A stretch of DNA of 64,000 bases from Halorubrum salipaludis (GTDB taxonomy: Archaea > Halobacteriota > Halobacteria > Halobacteriales > Haloferacaceae), in contig NZ_NSKC01000008.1 of the NCBI RefSeq assembly GCF_002286985.1, forward strand, positions 124,001 through 188,000, read 5' to 3'. The notes under the pieces are model-generated. The model did no database searches. It was not told where the DNA came from and saw only the letters and a list, made by a program, of their open reading frames with translations. Below are positions 43,495 to 51,894 of this stretch, in pieces; positions within the stretch are counted from its first letter, which is position 1; each line of letters starts with the position of its first letter. Position numbers and translations under genes: made by a program.

Positions 43495-45548
43495 CGCCGC
43501 ACCTCCCCGTTCGCGAGCTCGACGCGGGCGCGCAACGCCTCCCGGAGCCTGTCGCCGCGCACGCCGCTCTCGTCGAGCAGGCCCTGAATCTCGCCGAGCT
43601 CCGCCTCCACCTCGTCGAGCGACACCGACACGTCCCGACTGTTGGCGCGCCGCACCTCCGCGAGGGCGTCGTCGACCCGCGACAGCAGAAACTCCTCCGC
43701 CGCCCGCTCGCTCGTGACGTGCGGGTCGTCGGCGTCGGTCACCCACGGGAGCTCGTCGTACGCCGCCGTGAGGAACCGCGACGCCTGCGCGCGCTCCTCG
43801 AGCGCCGTGTCCTCGAACTCGTAGAGACAGCAGTACAGCCGCTCCGTCGCCGCGTCGGCCCCGACGGCCAAGCGCCGCCGCGCGTGTTCCGTGTGGTACC
43901 GCGCGAACGGCCGCGCCGACGCCGTCGACGTCGTCGGGAACGTCGCCGCCACCGCCGACGCGTCGAGCTCTGTGACCGCCGGGTAATCCGGCATCGACGC
44001 GACGCGCTCCGTCGGGAACAGCCGCGTCAGGAACGCGTCACCCGGGTACTCGCCGTCGACGAGGTTCACAAGGAACACCGCGCGGAACGACTCGTTCTTG
44101 ACGGCCCGTAAGTGGTCGACGCGCACGCCGCCGTCGAGGTCCGTCGCGCTCGTCTGACTCCGCCGCGGCGCGTACTCGTGGGCGCGTTCCATCATCTCTC
44201 GGAAGGACGCCCACGTCGCGTCCGCGAACGCCGTGGTTTCGAGGAACTCGGCCATGCGAAACGCCCGCCGGACGTTCCCGAACTGCGACCGCGCCTCGAG
44301 CGGCGAGGCCCGCTCCGCGATGCGCTCTTTCAAGCCGACAGCCGTCGCCCACCACCGCACCGCGTCCTCGATCGACTCCATGCTACGCATTCGGTCCACG
44401 CGGGCACTGTCGGTATCCGCCCCGCGGTCGAGGCGGTCACCGTCGTCGTCGCCCGCGAGCTCGCGGACGACCGCGAGTAGCTCCCGGATCGCCGGGTCGT
44501 CGCCGAACCCGGTCACCGTCGTCGACGCCGTCGGGATCCCCGCGCGTTCGAACGCCTCGATGACCTCCGTGACGCCTTCTCCGCTCCCCTTCGCGGCGAC
44601 CGCGATGTCGTCGTACCCCCAGTCGGAATCCCCGACGAGCGACTCGATCTCGTTCGCGATCGCGGCGAGCTGCTCGTCGCTCGACGCCGCGGCCAACACC
44701 GAGACCGAGCCGAGCTCCGGGTCGGCGTCCACCCGCCCCTCGGCGAAGTACGCCGCCGTGGCTCCCGGTCGCGTCGACGGCGGAGACGAGACCGCGCGGC
44801 GGGACGCCTCGAACGAGACGCGCTCCGTCACCGGTCCCGTCTCGACCCACGTGCGGCGCACGCTCGCGTGCTCCTCGGCGACGCACGCGAGCTCGCAGTC
44901 CGCGGTGAGCGCGTCGAGGTACGCGCGGTCGAGCGGGAGGAACTCCTCGAACTCGACCGCGAGCACCGCGTCGGCGTCGACGACGGCGTCGCGGTCGTCG
45001 CCGGCGAGCGCGTCGCGCGCCGCCGAGATGAGCTGCCCGCGCTCCATGTGGTCGTGTTCGGCGAGCCACTCGTGGAACGCGTCGAGCGCGGCCGCGATCT
45101 CCCGGAGTTCCGGGGTCTCGTCGGGCGTGACGGTTTGCCAGGAGAGCGTGTCCATCACTCGGTCCACGTCGTCGACGAACGACGGCTGCGCGGACGCCCG
45201 CCGCAGGTACTCCGCGTCCCACTCGTAGTCGGCGAGGAACCGATGTAGGAGCTCGCGCCGTAACGCGTCCGAGAGGATGACGCGGTCATCGGACTGGCTG
45301 AGGACGTCGGTCGCGTGCACGACCAGCGACGTCACGTGCGGCGTCGCCGCCCCCGACAGTTCCTCGTCCAACGCCTCGCGGAACGCGTCCGTGCTCGTCG
45401 GCGCGCCCGTGACGACGAGTACGTCCTCGGACTCGTGGTCGTCGAGGAACTCGGCGTAGACGTCCCGCGCCGTTGCTTCGACGTTGTGCGCGCCGAACGG
45501 TACCGTCACCAGCTCACCGTCGAAGCTGCGGCGATCCGTCTCGCTCAT
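43491..45548 (-). CDS. AddB-like inactivated-helicase subunit
   Basis: A 685-residue protein of the AddB/RecC-like group. It opens with an inactive Walker-like strand (ELVTVPFGAHNVEATARDVY, no GxGK), and has the downstream helicase-like patches VILSDALRRELLHRFL, DDIAVAAKG, VRVDHLRAVKNESFRAVFLVNLVDGEYPG, the last of which matches AddB motif V-like sequence. The nuclease domain usual in AddB is missing; it is supplied by the next gene. The protein is therefore expected to be a structural and Chi-like recognition partner of the 39134-42592 helicase. It begins the operon. Confidence 0.75.
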   Translation of the reverse strand: MSETDRRSFDGELVTVPFGAHNVEATARDVYAEFLDDHESEDVLVVTGAPTSTDAFREALDEELSGAATPHVTSLVVHATDVLSQSDDRVILSDALRRELLHRFLADYEWDAEYLRRASAQPSFVDDVDRVMDTLSWQTVTPDETPELREIAAALDAFHEWLAEHDHMERGQLISAARDALAGDDRDAVVDADAVLAVEFEEFLPLDRAYLDALTADCELACVAEEHASVRRTWVETGPVTERVSFEASRRAVSSPPSTRPGATAAYFAEGRVDADPELGSVSVLAAASSDEQLAAIANEIESLVGDSDWGYDDIAVAAKGSGEGVTEVIEAFERAGIPTASTTVTGFGDDPAIRELLAVVRELAGDDDGDRLDRGADTDSARVDRMRSMESIEDAVRWWATAVGLKERIAERASPLEARSQFGNVRRAFRMAEFLETTAFADATWASFREMMERAHEYAPRRSQTSATDLDGGVRVDHLRAVKNESFRAVFLVNLVDGEYPGDAFLTRLFPTERVASMPDYPAVTELDASAVAATFPTTSTASARPFARYHTEHARRRLAVGADAATERLYCCLYEFEDTALEERAQASRFLTAAYDELPWVTDADDPHVTSERAAEEFLLSRVDDALAEVRRANSRDVSVSLDEVEAELGEIQGLLDESGVRGDRLREALRARVELANGEVRR

Positions 45549-46318
45549 GGACGGCCCTCAGCCGGAGAAGACGGAACGGTGGTACGCTGCATACGACACG
45601 ATTCTAAGACCTGGCTGATAGGTGTTCTCCCGATCGGTATCGTCCGTCGCACGTCATCGGAATTTGGCGGGCGGGCCGATACGTCGCTGTCACGACGACC
45701 GGTCGCCGATCGCTTCGTCCGGTCGCGGGCTCAGGGAGAGGAAACCGCCCGTGCCGACTCGCTGGGAACCTCGCGGAGGAGGGAGAAACGAGCGGAGAGT
45801 CTCCGGCAGAGACGACCGGTCCGGTCCGTTCGACAGCTGGATCCGAACAGAGATCGAAAGTCAAACATATAATATTTGTATATAACATTGTAATCTGATA
45901 ATTATGAAACGGACATCGTCACAGAACTGGATTCGTTTATCCTAATCGCTCTCGGTTCGACAACAGTAACAGACATATGTCGCCCTCAGACGGCGATTTG
46001 GGTCAATTTCCATCGTCAGATAGACGGGGTATCCATCGAAAGGACCCATATTCACCCATATTTTAAATAATCACGCCATATATTTTGTATCTCAACCCTT
46101 TAATATCGTATTCTACTATATAATTCCGATAAATAGTCAGTAAGTGAAACATTTCGCTCTTTCTAACTCCCCACAAACAAATATGTTTGTACTCGTAGTA
46201 TTTGAAGTATAGATTTTATTTGTTATCTGTTTATGGGTGTGCCAATACAACTGGAATCCGATTCCACCGGTCCGGTATCGGACGACCAAAACGGGAAGCG
46301 AGTCGGTCGCGGACCCGA
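45549..46318. other. Long AT-rich non-coding region
   Basis: No gene found in 770 bp. From about 45860 to 46260 the sequence is mostly A and T, in sharp contrast to its surroundings. It contains an interrupted palindrome ACAAAC-AAATAT-GTTTGT at 46173-46190 and many TATA-like runs. It separates the addAB-like operon start from the end of the DoxX-like gene. It may hold promoters, or be the scar of an AT-rich insertion. Confidence 0.6.
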
Positions 46319-46717
46319 CTACTCGTCGCTGTCGGCGGCGTCGAGATAGGTGATCGCGCCGCCGAGCAGCGCGAGGTTTTTCAGGAAGTTGATCTTGTTG
46401 TCGTGGCGCTCTTTCCCCTCCATCGTCCAAAAATTGTGGATCGCGGGGGTGGTGCCGAGGAAGAACGTGACGAGCGCGCCGGCCGATACTCGGGGCAACT
46501 TCCAGAACACGACGCCGAGGTTGGCGACGAACAGCATCCCGGTAACGAACGGGACGAGCAGGTCCGGCATCGGCACGCCCTTCTCTTCGGCCACCTCCAC
46601 CCGCTTGTCGTTGTTCTTGAACCCGTCCACCGCCATGTACGCGAGCACGCCACCGTACAGGGCGCGGCCGATCGCGGACGGGGAGTCTGCGGTCTCCTCG
46701 CCGTCGCTCACGCTCAC
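46319..46717 (-). CDS. DoxX-like small membrane protein (copy 2)
   Basis: A 132-residue protein with four hydrophobic segments, paralogous to the protein at 12327-12740 (VPMPDLLVPFVTGM, WKLPRVSAGALV, IHNFW). The GTG start at 46717 overlaps the stop of the BNR-repeat gene by 4 bp (GTGA), so the two are translated together; a second in-frame GTG lies at 46711. No function is established for this haloarchaeal branch. Confidence 0.7.
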   Translation of the reverse strand: MSVSDGEETADSPSAIGRALYGGVLAYMAVDGFKNNDKRVEVAEEKGVPMPDLLVPFVTGMLFVANLGVVFWKLPRVSAGALVTFFLGTTPAIHNFWTMEGKERHDNKINFLKNLALLGGAITYLDAADSDE

Positions 46718-47760
46718 ACCACCTCGATGCGGCTGACGTTCGCGTCGACGCGGCCGACCGTCTCGTACGCCCCGTCGTCGGTCCGGCGCATGAGGCGGCC
46801 CTCCACGTCGTCGCGCTGGTCCGGCACGTCGAACAGCCCCGAGCCGCAGATCACGTCGCCGTCGTACACGTCCCACGTCTCGATGATCTCGTGGGGCTCG
46901 CCCGGGAACGACACCCGCTCGAAGTCCCGACCGAAGTTCGTCGACTCGAACAGCGCCACCTCGTGGTCGTCGTTCACCCACGCCGGCGGCGCCTCCTCGC
47001 CGCCGCAGAAGAAGACGGTCCCGTCGTGGACGAACACGCGCCTGACGTACGAGAAGTCGTTCCCGGTGTCGATCCGCGTCCACGACTCGCCCGCGTCGGT
47101 GGTGCGCCAGAGCCCGCCCTCGCCGACCGCGTGGCCGAGCCCGAGGTTCTCCAAGTTGTGATCGAGGTACCCCGTCGCCGCCAGCCACACGTCCTCCGAG
47201 ATCGGGAGGATCTGGTGGATGTCGTCGACGATCGTGTCGCGTCGGTCCGTCCACGTCTGCCCGCCGTCCGCGCTCAGGTGGATCCCGCCGGCCTCGACGC
47301 CCGCGATCAGCTGGTCCGGGCGGCCGGGGACCGCTTCGAGCGCGCGCAGCCGGGCGTAGTGCGGGTCGATCGGCGACTCCCAGTGGCCGCGCGACGGGAG
47401 GTCGCGGAACCCCTTCTGTTCGGCCCACGTCTCCCCGCCGTCGACCGAGCGGAAGACGTACGGGTCGTTCGTCCCGGCGTAGAGCGCGCCGTCCGCGGTC
47501 GCGAGGATCGACCAGACCTCGCTCTGGCCAGCGTGCCAGAACCGGTCCCCGAGGGGGACGCCGAGGTCCTCCCACGTCTCGCCGCCGTCGAGGGAGCGGT
47601 ACGCCCCCGCGGTGGACGCGACGAAGACGCCCTCGGTGTGGTCCCACGACTTCACGGCGGTGACGACCCCGCAGTCGAGCACTTCGCGCGCCTCGTCGCG
47701 CTCGAACGGGACATCGTCGACGCGGTACAGACCGTCGTCTGTTCCGATCAATAGTGGCAT
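46714..47760 (-). CDS. BNR/Asp-box repeat beta-propeller protein
   Basis: A 348-residue cytosolic beta-propeller. Four Asp-boxes are clear: RSLDGGETW, RSVDGGETW, SADGGQTW and TTDAGESW. The family includes sialidases, Ycf48-like photosystem assembly factors and sortilin-type receptors; the active-site residues of sialidases (Arg triad, Tyr/Glu pair) are not seen in order, so a binding or assembly role is likely. No signal peptide. It begins with MPLLIGTDDGLYRV at 47760 and is divergent from the TatD-like gene. Confidence 0.75.
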   Translation of the reverse strand: MPLLIGTDDGLYRVDDVPFERDEAREVLDCGVVTAVKSWDHTEGVFVASTAGAYRSLDGGETWEDLGVPLGDRFWHAGQSEVWSILATADGALYAGTNDPYVFRSVDGGETWAEQKGFRDLPSRGHWESPIDPHYARLRALEAVPGRPDQLIAGVEAGGIHLSADGGQTWTDRRDTIVDDIHQILPISEDVWLAATGYLDHNLENLGLGHAVGEGGLWRTTDAGESWTRIDTGNDFSYVRRVFVHDGTVFFCGGEEAPPAWVNDDHEVALFESTNFGRDFERVSFPGEPHEIIETWDVYDGDVICGSGLFDVPDQRDDVEGRLMRRTDDGAYETVGRVDANVSRIEVV

Positions 47761-47877
47761 ACTCCGTGTGAGACGAGGAACCACAATAAAGGTTACCAAT
47801 GTGTACATCTAAGTGCGCTCGGAGCGAGGGTAAACCATACCGACCACGGGGCGACTCGCCTCGCTCGGACTCCACTC

Positions 47878-48915
47878 ATGACGAGACCTCACCCGACGAA
47901 GCGACCGACCGACGCGGCGTACCTCGACGAGCGAGACGACGGGACGCGAGACGGCGACGACGGGACACTCGACCCGCCGCGAGAGCTGCTCACGCTCCCG
48001 TGGATCGACATCCACAACCACGCGCACACGCTCTCGTGGGACGACCGGGAGCGGTACGCCCTCTCGGGCTGTCGGTCGATGATGATGGTCGCCTCCGGCT
48101 ACCACTGGACCCCGTACAAACCCGTCGAGGCCGACGACATCCGCTTCCTGTGGGACGACGCGATCAACCGCCGCGAGGCGATCGAGCGCAACCACTTCTT
48201 CGAGGCGAAGCTCGGGCTCGGCGTCCACACCGGCGTCCGCATCGAGGACCCGGACGAGCTGCTCGCGGCGATGGACGACTACTGCGCGCTCGACGAGGTC
48301 GTCGCCGTCGGCGAAACCGGCGTCGTCCCGTCCCAACACGTCGAGCGCTGGGGGATCGAGGAGCAGCAGGCCGTCGTGCAGGCCCAGATGGAGCTCGCGC
48401 GTGACCACGACCTCCCCGTGCTCCTCCACACGCCGAACACGTCGACCGACGCGAAGCGGGAGTACCGCGACGGCCTCGGCGTGACGCCCGGCTACGAGAA
48501 GAACGCGGGGCTCGGCGCCGACCCCGTCCTCGACGGCGACAACCCCGAGCTCGAGGCCGTGAAACGCGACGTGGCGGCCGCGCGCGACGCCGGCCTCCCG
48601 GAGGAGCGCGTCGTCGCCTCCCACGCCGACGCCAACAACACCGCGTACCTGATGGAGGAGACCGACTGCTACCTGAGCTACACGATCGGCCACTCGTGGC
48701 TGGTCGGCGTCGACGCCGCCGACGTGGCGAACGCCATCGACGAGTACGGCCCCGACCGGATCATGGTCGACACCGACTGCGCGAACGTCCTCCGCACCGA
48801 CCCGTACGCGCTGAAACGCGCGATCTTCGAGCTGTACCGCTACGGGATCGACGTCGACGACATCCGGCAGGTGGTACTGGAGAACCCGCGGACGGTCTTC
48901 GGCTTCGAGCAGTAG
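47878..48915 (+). CDS. TatD-like metal-dependent hydrolase
   Basis: A 345-residue TIM-barrel hydrolase with an unusually long N-terminal extension of about 40 residues, acidic and basic mixed. Metal-site motifs: DIHNHAHT, EVVAVGETG, LPVLLHTPN, VASHADANN and the late Asp in IMVDTDCAN. TatD proteins are 3'-5' exonucleases or related phosphohydrolases; the substrate here is unknown. It is divergent from the BNR/DoxX pair and ends 90 bp before structured element C. Confidence 0.85.
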   Translation: MTRPHPTKRPTDAAYLDERDDGTRDGDDGTLDPPRELLTLPWIDIHNHAHTLSWDDRERYALSGCRSMMMVASGYHWTPYKPVEADDIRFLWDDAINRREAIERNHFFEAKLGLGVHTGVRIEDPDELLAAMDDYCALDEVVAVGETGVVPSQHVERWGIEEQQAVVQAQMELARDHDLPVLLHTPNTSTDAKREYRDGLGVTPGYEKNAGLGADPVLDGDNPELEAVKRDVAAARDAGLPEERVVASHADANNTAYLMEETDCYLSYTIGHSWLVGVDAADVANAIDEYGPDRIMVDTDCANVLRTDPYALKRAIFELYRYGIDVDDIRQVVLENPRTVFGFEQ

Positions 48916-49005
48916 TCCGCGGTTCCTACCAGCACAGTCCCGTCGAAGCGTTATTCTTCAGGCAGATCCCTGAGCGACAGCGGCGATCGCTTATAAACGA
49001 ACGAG

Positions 49006-49280
49006 GCGGTGGCGCGCCCCGGTGAGCGGCCCGGAGGGCCGCGAGCCGACGGTGCGAGGGAGTCGGTCGCCTGCGGCGACCGACGAGGCTGGGGAGGCGT
49101 GAGGTGCGGGGCGGTTGCGGATGGGTGGGACTCAAAGGGGCAGCCGGGTGGGCGGCGCAGGCGACACAGGGACCGCAAGGAGTGAGCGAAGCGAACGACT
49201 GAGGACCGCAGCGAGCGTGCGCCGCCCACCCGGCTGGGGCTTTGGAGGCCGTCACCGCGGAGTCGTCGATCACTTATAAA
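49006..49280 (-). repeat. Structured intergenic element, copy C
   Basis: Read on the minus strand: TTTATAAG (49273-49280), 24 bp, then CCTCCAAAGCCCCAG. Hairpin 1 arms: 49218-49236 and 49141-49159 (19 of 19 pair). Hairpin 2: 49075-49084 and 49062-49071 (10 of 10 pair, 3-nt loop). The end GCGCCACCGC is at about 49006-49015, and another TTTATAAG-type site follows at 48991-48998. It is between the convergent TatD-like and FAH genes. Confidence 0.8.
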
Positions 49281-49354
49281 TAATGGGCGACGACCCTCCG
49301 ATCCAACTTATAAACAATTACTCAGAAAATCTGACACACCCACACCCGTGATCG

Positions 49355-50248
49355 CTACTCTCCGTCGAACGCGAACTCGGTCGTCAGCTCGCCGACCTCC
49401 TCGACGCCGATCGTGACGCTGTCGCCCTCCTCCAAGAGGACCGGCGGCTCGCGGTACACGCCCACGCCCGGCGGCGTGCCGGTGAACAGCAGGTCGCCCG
49501 GCTTAAGCGTGAACGCCTGACTGCAGAAGGAGACGAGCTCGTCGATCCCGAAGATCAGGTTCGCCGTCGTCGACTCCTGGAGCCGCTCACCGTTCACGTC
49601 GGCCCAGATGTCCAGGTCGTGCGGGTCCGACACCTCGTCCGTCGTGACGAGCTCCGGCCCCGTCGGCGCGAACGAGTCGAGGCTCTTCCCGCGGACCCAC
49701 TGGCCGTCGCCGTGCTGGAGGTCCCGCGCCGACACGTCGTTGCCCACGAGGAAGCCCGCCACGTGGTTCATCGCCTCCTCGGGCTCGACACGGCGCGCCT
49801 CCTCGCCGATGACGGCGACCAGCTCCGCCTCGTAGTCGACCTTCTGCGTGAGGTCGGGGTCCCACGAGACCGTGTCCTCCGGCCCCGCCACCGTCGTCGG
49901 GAACTTCGAGAAGAGCACGGGCTCGTCGGGGATCTCGTTGTCGCCCTCCTCCGCGTGGTCGCGGTAGTTCAGCCCGACGCAGACGACCTTCTCCGGGTCG
50001 GAGACGGGCGCCGCCCGGGAGAGGTCCGCGGCGTCGTAGACGCCGACGCCCGTCTCCTCGGCGTACTCGATCGCCAGCTCCGCCTTCCGCCGCCACTCCC
50101 ACTCGTCGAGGAGGTCGCTCGTCTGCGGTCCGAGGTCGACGCCCGCCCCGGCCCCCGCTTCGGAGAGCTTGACGACCGTCTCGTCTCCAGTCGCCACGCC
50201 GCTCCACGGCTGTTCTGCCGGCTCCGATCGGTATTGTCCGACGCGCAT
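49355..50248 (-). CDS. Fumarylacetoacetate hydrolase (FAH) family protein
   Basis: A 297-residue member of the FAH superfamily, which contains hydrolases, isomerases and decarboxylases of catechol/homoprotocatechuate-type pathways and acylpyruvases. Key blocks are VCVGLNYRDHAEE, the metal-binding Glu residues in VDYEAELVAVIG, GFLVGNDVSARDLQ and LFTGTPPGVG. Exact reaction not determined by sequence. It is the last gene of the IclR-CaiB-thiolase-DUF35 set, 94 bp after DUF35, so it probably acts in the same degradation pathway. Confidence 0.88.
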   Translation of the reverse strand: MRVGQYRSEPAEQPWSGVATGDETVVKLSEAGAGAGVDLGPQTSDLLDEWEWRRKAELAIEYAEETGVGVYDAADLSRAAPVSDPEKVVCVGLNYRDHAEEGDNEIPDEPVLFSKFPTTVAGPEDTVSWDPDLTQKVDYEAELVAVIGEEARRVEPEEAMNHVAGFLVGNDVSARDLQHGDGQWVRGKSLDSFAPTGPELVTTDEVSDPHDLDIWADVNGERLQESTTANLIFGIDELVSFCSQAFTLKPGDLLFTGTPPGVGVYREPPVLLEEGDSVTIGVEEVGELTTEFAFDGE

Positions 50249-50342
50249 ACGTGTCGATACAGACGCGGCGGCGTAATAATAGTGCCTGTGCGAGCGCGGC
50301 GGGCGTCCCGCCGACCCCGATGGCTTATCCGACGCTGACCGA

Positions 50343-50744
50343 TCACTCTCCGTCGGCGATCCGGGTCAGCCGCGGGTCCGTCTCGTCGCGCCCCTCTCGG
50401 AGCCGGTGCGCGCCCGCGAACGCGACGCGGTCGCCGACGGAGACGTCGCCGTCGGCCAGCTGCGCGGTCAGTCGGACCTCGCCGAACCGGGCGATCCCGA
50501 GGTGGTTCGGACTGCGGACGTCCGGCGGGGTCATCTCGACCGTCGTCCGGGCGACGAGCACGCCCTCACCGAGCTCGTACGTCCCGATCGCCCGCCCCGA
50601 GCAGTCCGGGCAGCGGTGTCGGTCGTAGTACCACTCGGCGCCGCAGTCGTCGCAGACGAACGCGCGGTCGACGGCGAGTTCGTCGGGTCGCCCCCCGCCG
50701 ATCGGTCGCTCTCCGTCGGAGTCGCCGCCGGTCGACTCACCCAT
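50343..50744 (-). CDS. DUF35 OB-fold/zinc-ribbon thiolase partner
   Basis: A 133-residue protein with a rubredoxin-like zinc ribbon (CDDCGAEWYYDRHRCPDC) followed by an OB fold. In archaea DUF35 proteins associate with thiolases (in the thiolase/HMG-CoA synthase complex) and help channel acyl-CoA. It overlaps the thiolase 3' end by 8 bp, matching that role. The N-terminal 25 residues are Gly/Ser-rich. Start ATG at 50744. Confidence 0.85.
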   Translation of the reverse strand: MGESTGGDSDGERPIGGGRPDELAVDRAFVCDDCGAEWYYDRHRCPDCSGRAIGTYELGEGVLVARTTVEMTPPDVRSPNHLGIARFGEVRLTAQLADGDVSVGDRVAFAGAHRLREGRDETDPRLTRIADGE

Positions 50745-51891
50745 GCCGGACCACCGTACAGACGCTGTTGTTTCCGAACCCCGCGACGTTGATCGCGAAG
50801 CCGACCTCGGGGTCGGGCACCTGCCGCTCGTCGGGGAGGTCGCCGCGCAGCTGCCAGACCAGCTCGACGATCTGTGAGAGCCCGGTCGCGCCGAGGGGGT
50901 GTCCCCGGGCCTTCAGCCCTCCACCCGGGTTCACCGGGAGCGAGCCGTCGAGCGCGGTCTCCCCGTCCAGCGTGGCCTCCCACGCGGTGCCAGGGTCGTA
51001 GAACCCGAGCTCCTCCAGTTCGAGGAGCTCTAAGATCGTGAACGCGTCGTGGATACACGCCACGTCCACGTCGTCGACGGCGAGTCCGGCCCGGTCGAAC
51101 GCCCGCTCGCCGGCCGTCCGGACGCTCTCGATGGCGAGGGGGTCGTCGCGCTCGGCGACCGCGTGCGTCCCCGTCGCGCTCCCGATCCCCTCGATGCGGA
51201 CGCTCCCCTCGTCGGGGACGGTCTCCTCGGGCGACAGGACTACCGCGGCGGCGCCGTCGGTCATCGGACAGCAGTCGTACAGCCGGAGCGGGTCGGCGAC
51301 GACCGGCGAGTCGAGGGCGTCCTCGACGGTGACCGCCTTCTGGAACTGCGCGAAGGGGTTGGCGCGCGCGTTCCGGTGGTTCTTCGCGGCGACCGCCGCG
51401 AGCGACTCGCGGGGCGCGTCGTAGCGGTCGAGGTACGCCCCGGCCGCGAGCCCGCCGAACGACGGGAGCGTCAGGCCCTGCCGGTACTCGCGGTCGTGGA
51501 CGAGCCGGCTGATCGACTCCGTGACGTCGGGGGTGTCGCGGACGGACATCTTCTCGACGCCGACGACGAGCGCGACGCCCTCCCCGCCGGCACCGACGGC
51601 CTCGACGCCGCGGTGGCAGGCGCTGGCGCCGCTGGCGCTGGTGTTCTCGATCCGGTCGGCCGAGGCGCCCTCGACGCCGATCGCGGACGCCAGCGCGTTC
51701 GCGACCCCGGCGCGCGTCCCCAGCGACTCCGCGAGCGCGTTGCTGACGTGCAGCGAGGCGACCTCCTCGCGCGAGTGGCGGGAGTCGGCGAGCGCGCGGT
51801 CGGCCGCCGCCGCCGCGAGTTCGAGGATCGACGCGTCGGCGGCGGCCCGGAACTCGGTCATCCCGACCCCGGAGATTGCGACTCCGGTCAT
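50737..51891 (-). CDS. SCP-x-type thiolase-fold protein lacking the nucleophilic Cys
   Basis: A 384-residue thiolase superfamily protein. The position that normally holds the reactive Cys (in C-A-S-G) reads Ser85 in ENTSASGASACH; Cys92 is seven residues later. The other active-site blocks remain: His in CIHDAFTILELLE and the GHPLGATG motif. The late Cys-Gly-type loop reads GFGNNSVCTV. It could have altered or no thiolysis activity and may instead bind lipid or acyl-CoA. It overlaps the DUF35 gene and starts 3 bp after CaiB. Confidence 0.8.
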   Translation of the reverse strand: MTGVAISGVGMTEFRAAADASILELAAAAADRALADSRHSREEVASLHVSNALAESLGTRAGVANALASAIGVEGASADRIENTSASGASACHRGVEAVGAGGEGVALVVGVEKMSVRDTPDVTESISRLVHDREYRQGLTLPSFGGLAAGAYLDRYDAPRESLAAVAAKNHRNARANPFAQFQKAVTVEDALDSPVVADPLRLYDCCPMTDGAAAVVLSPEETVPDEGSVRIEGIGSATGTHAVAERDDPLAIESVRTAGERAFDRAGLAVDDVDVACIHDAFTILELLELEELGFYDPGTAWEATLDGETALDGSLPVNPGGGLKARGHPLGATGLSQIVELVWQLRGDLPDERQVPDPEVGFAINVAGFGNNSVCTVVRHG

Positions 51892-51894
51892 CGG

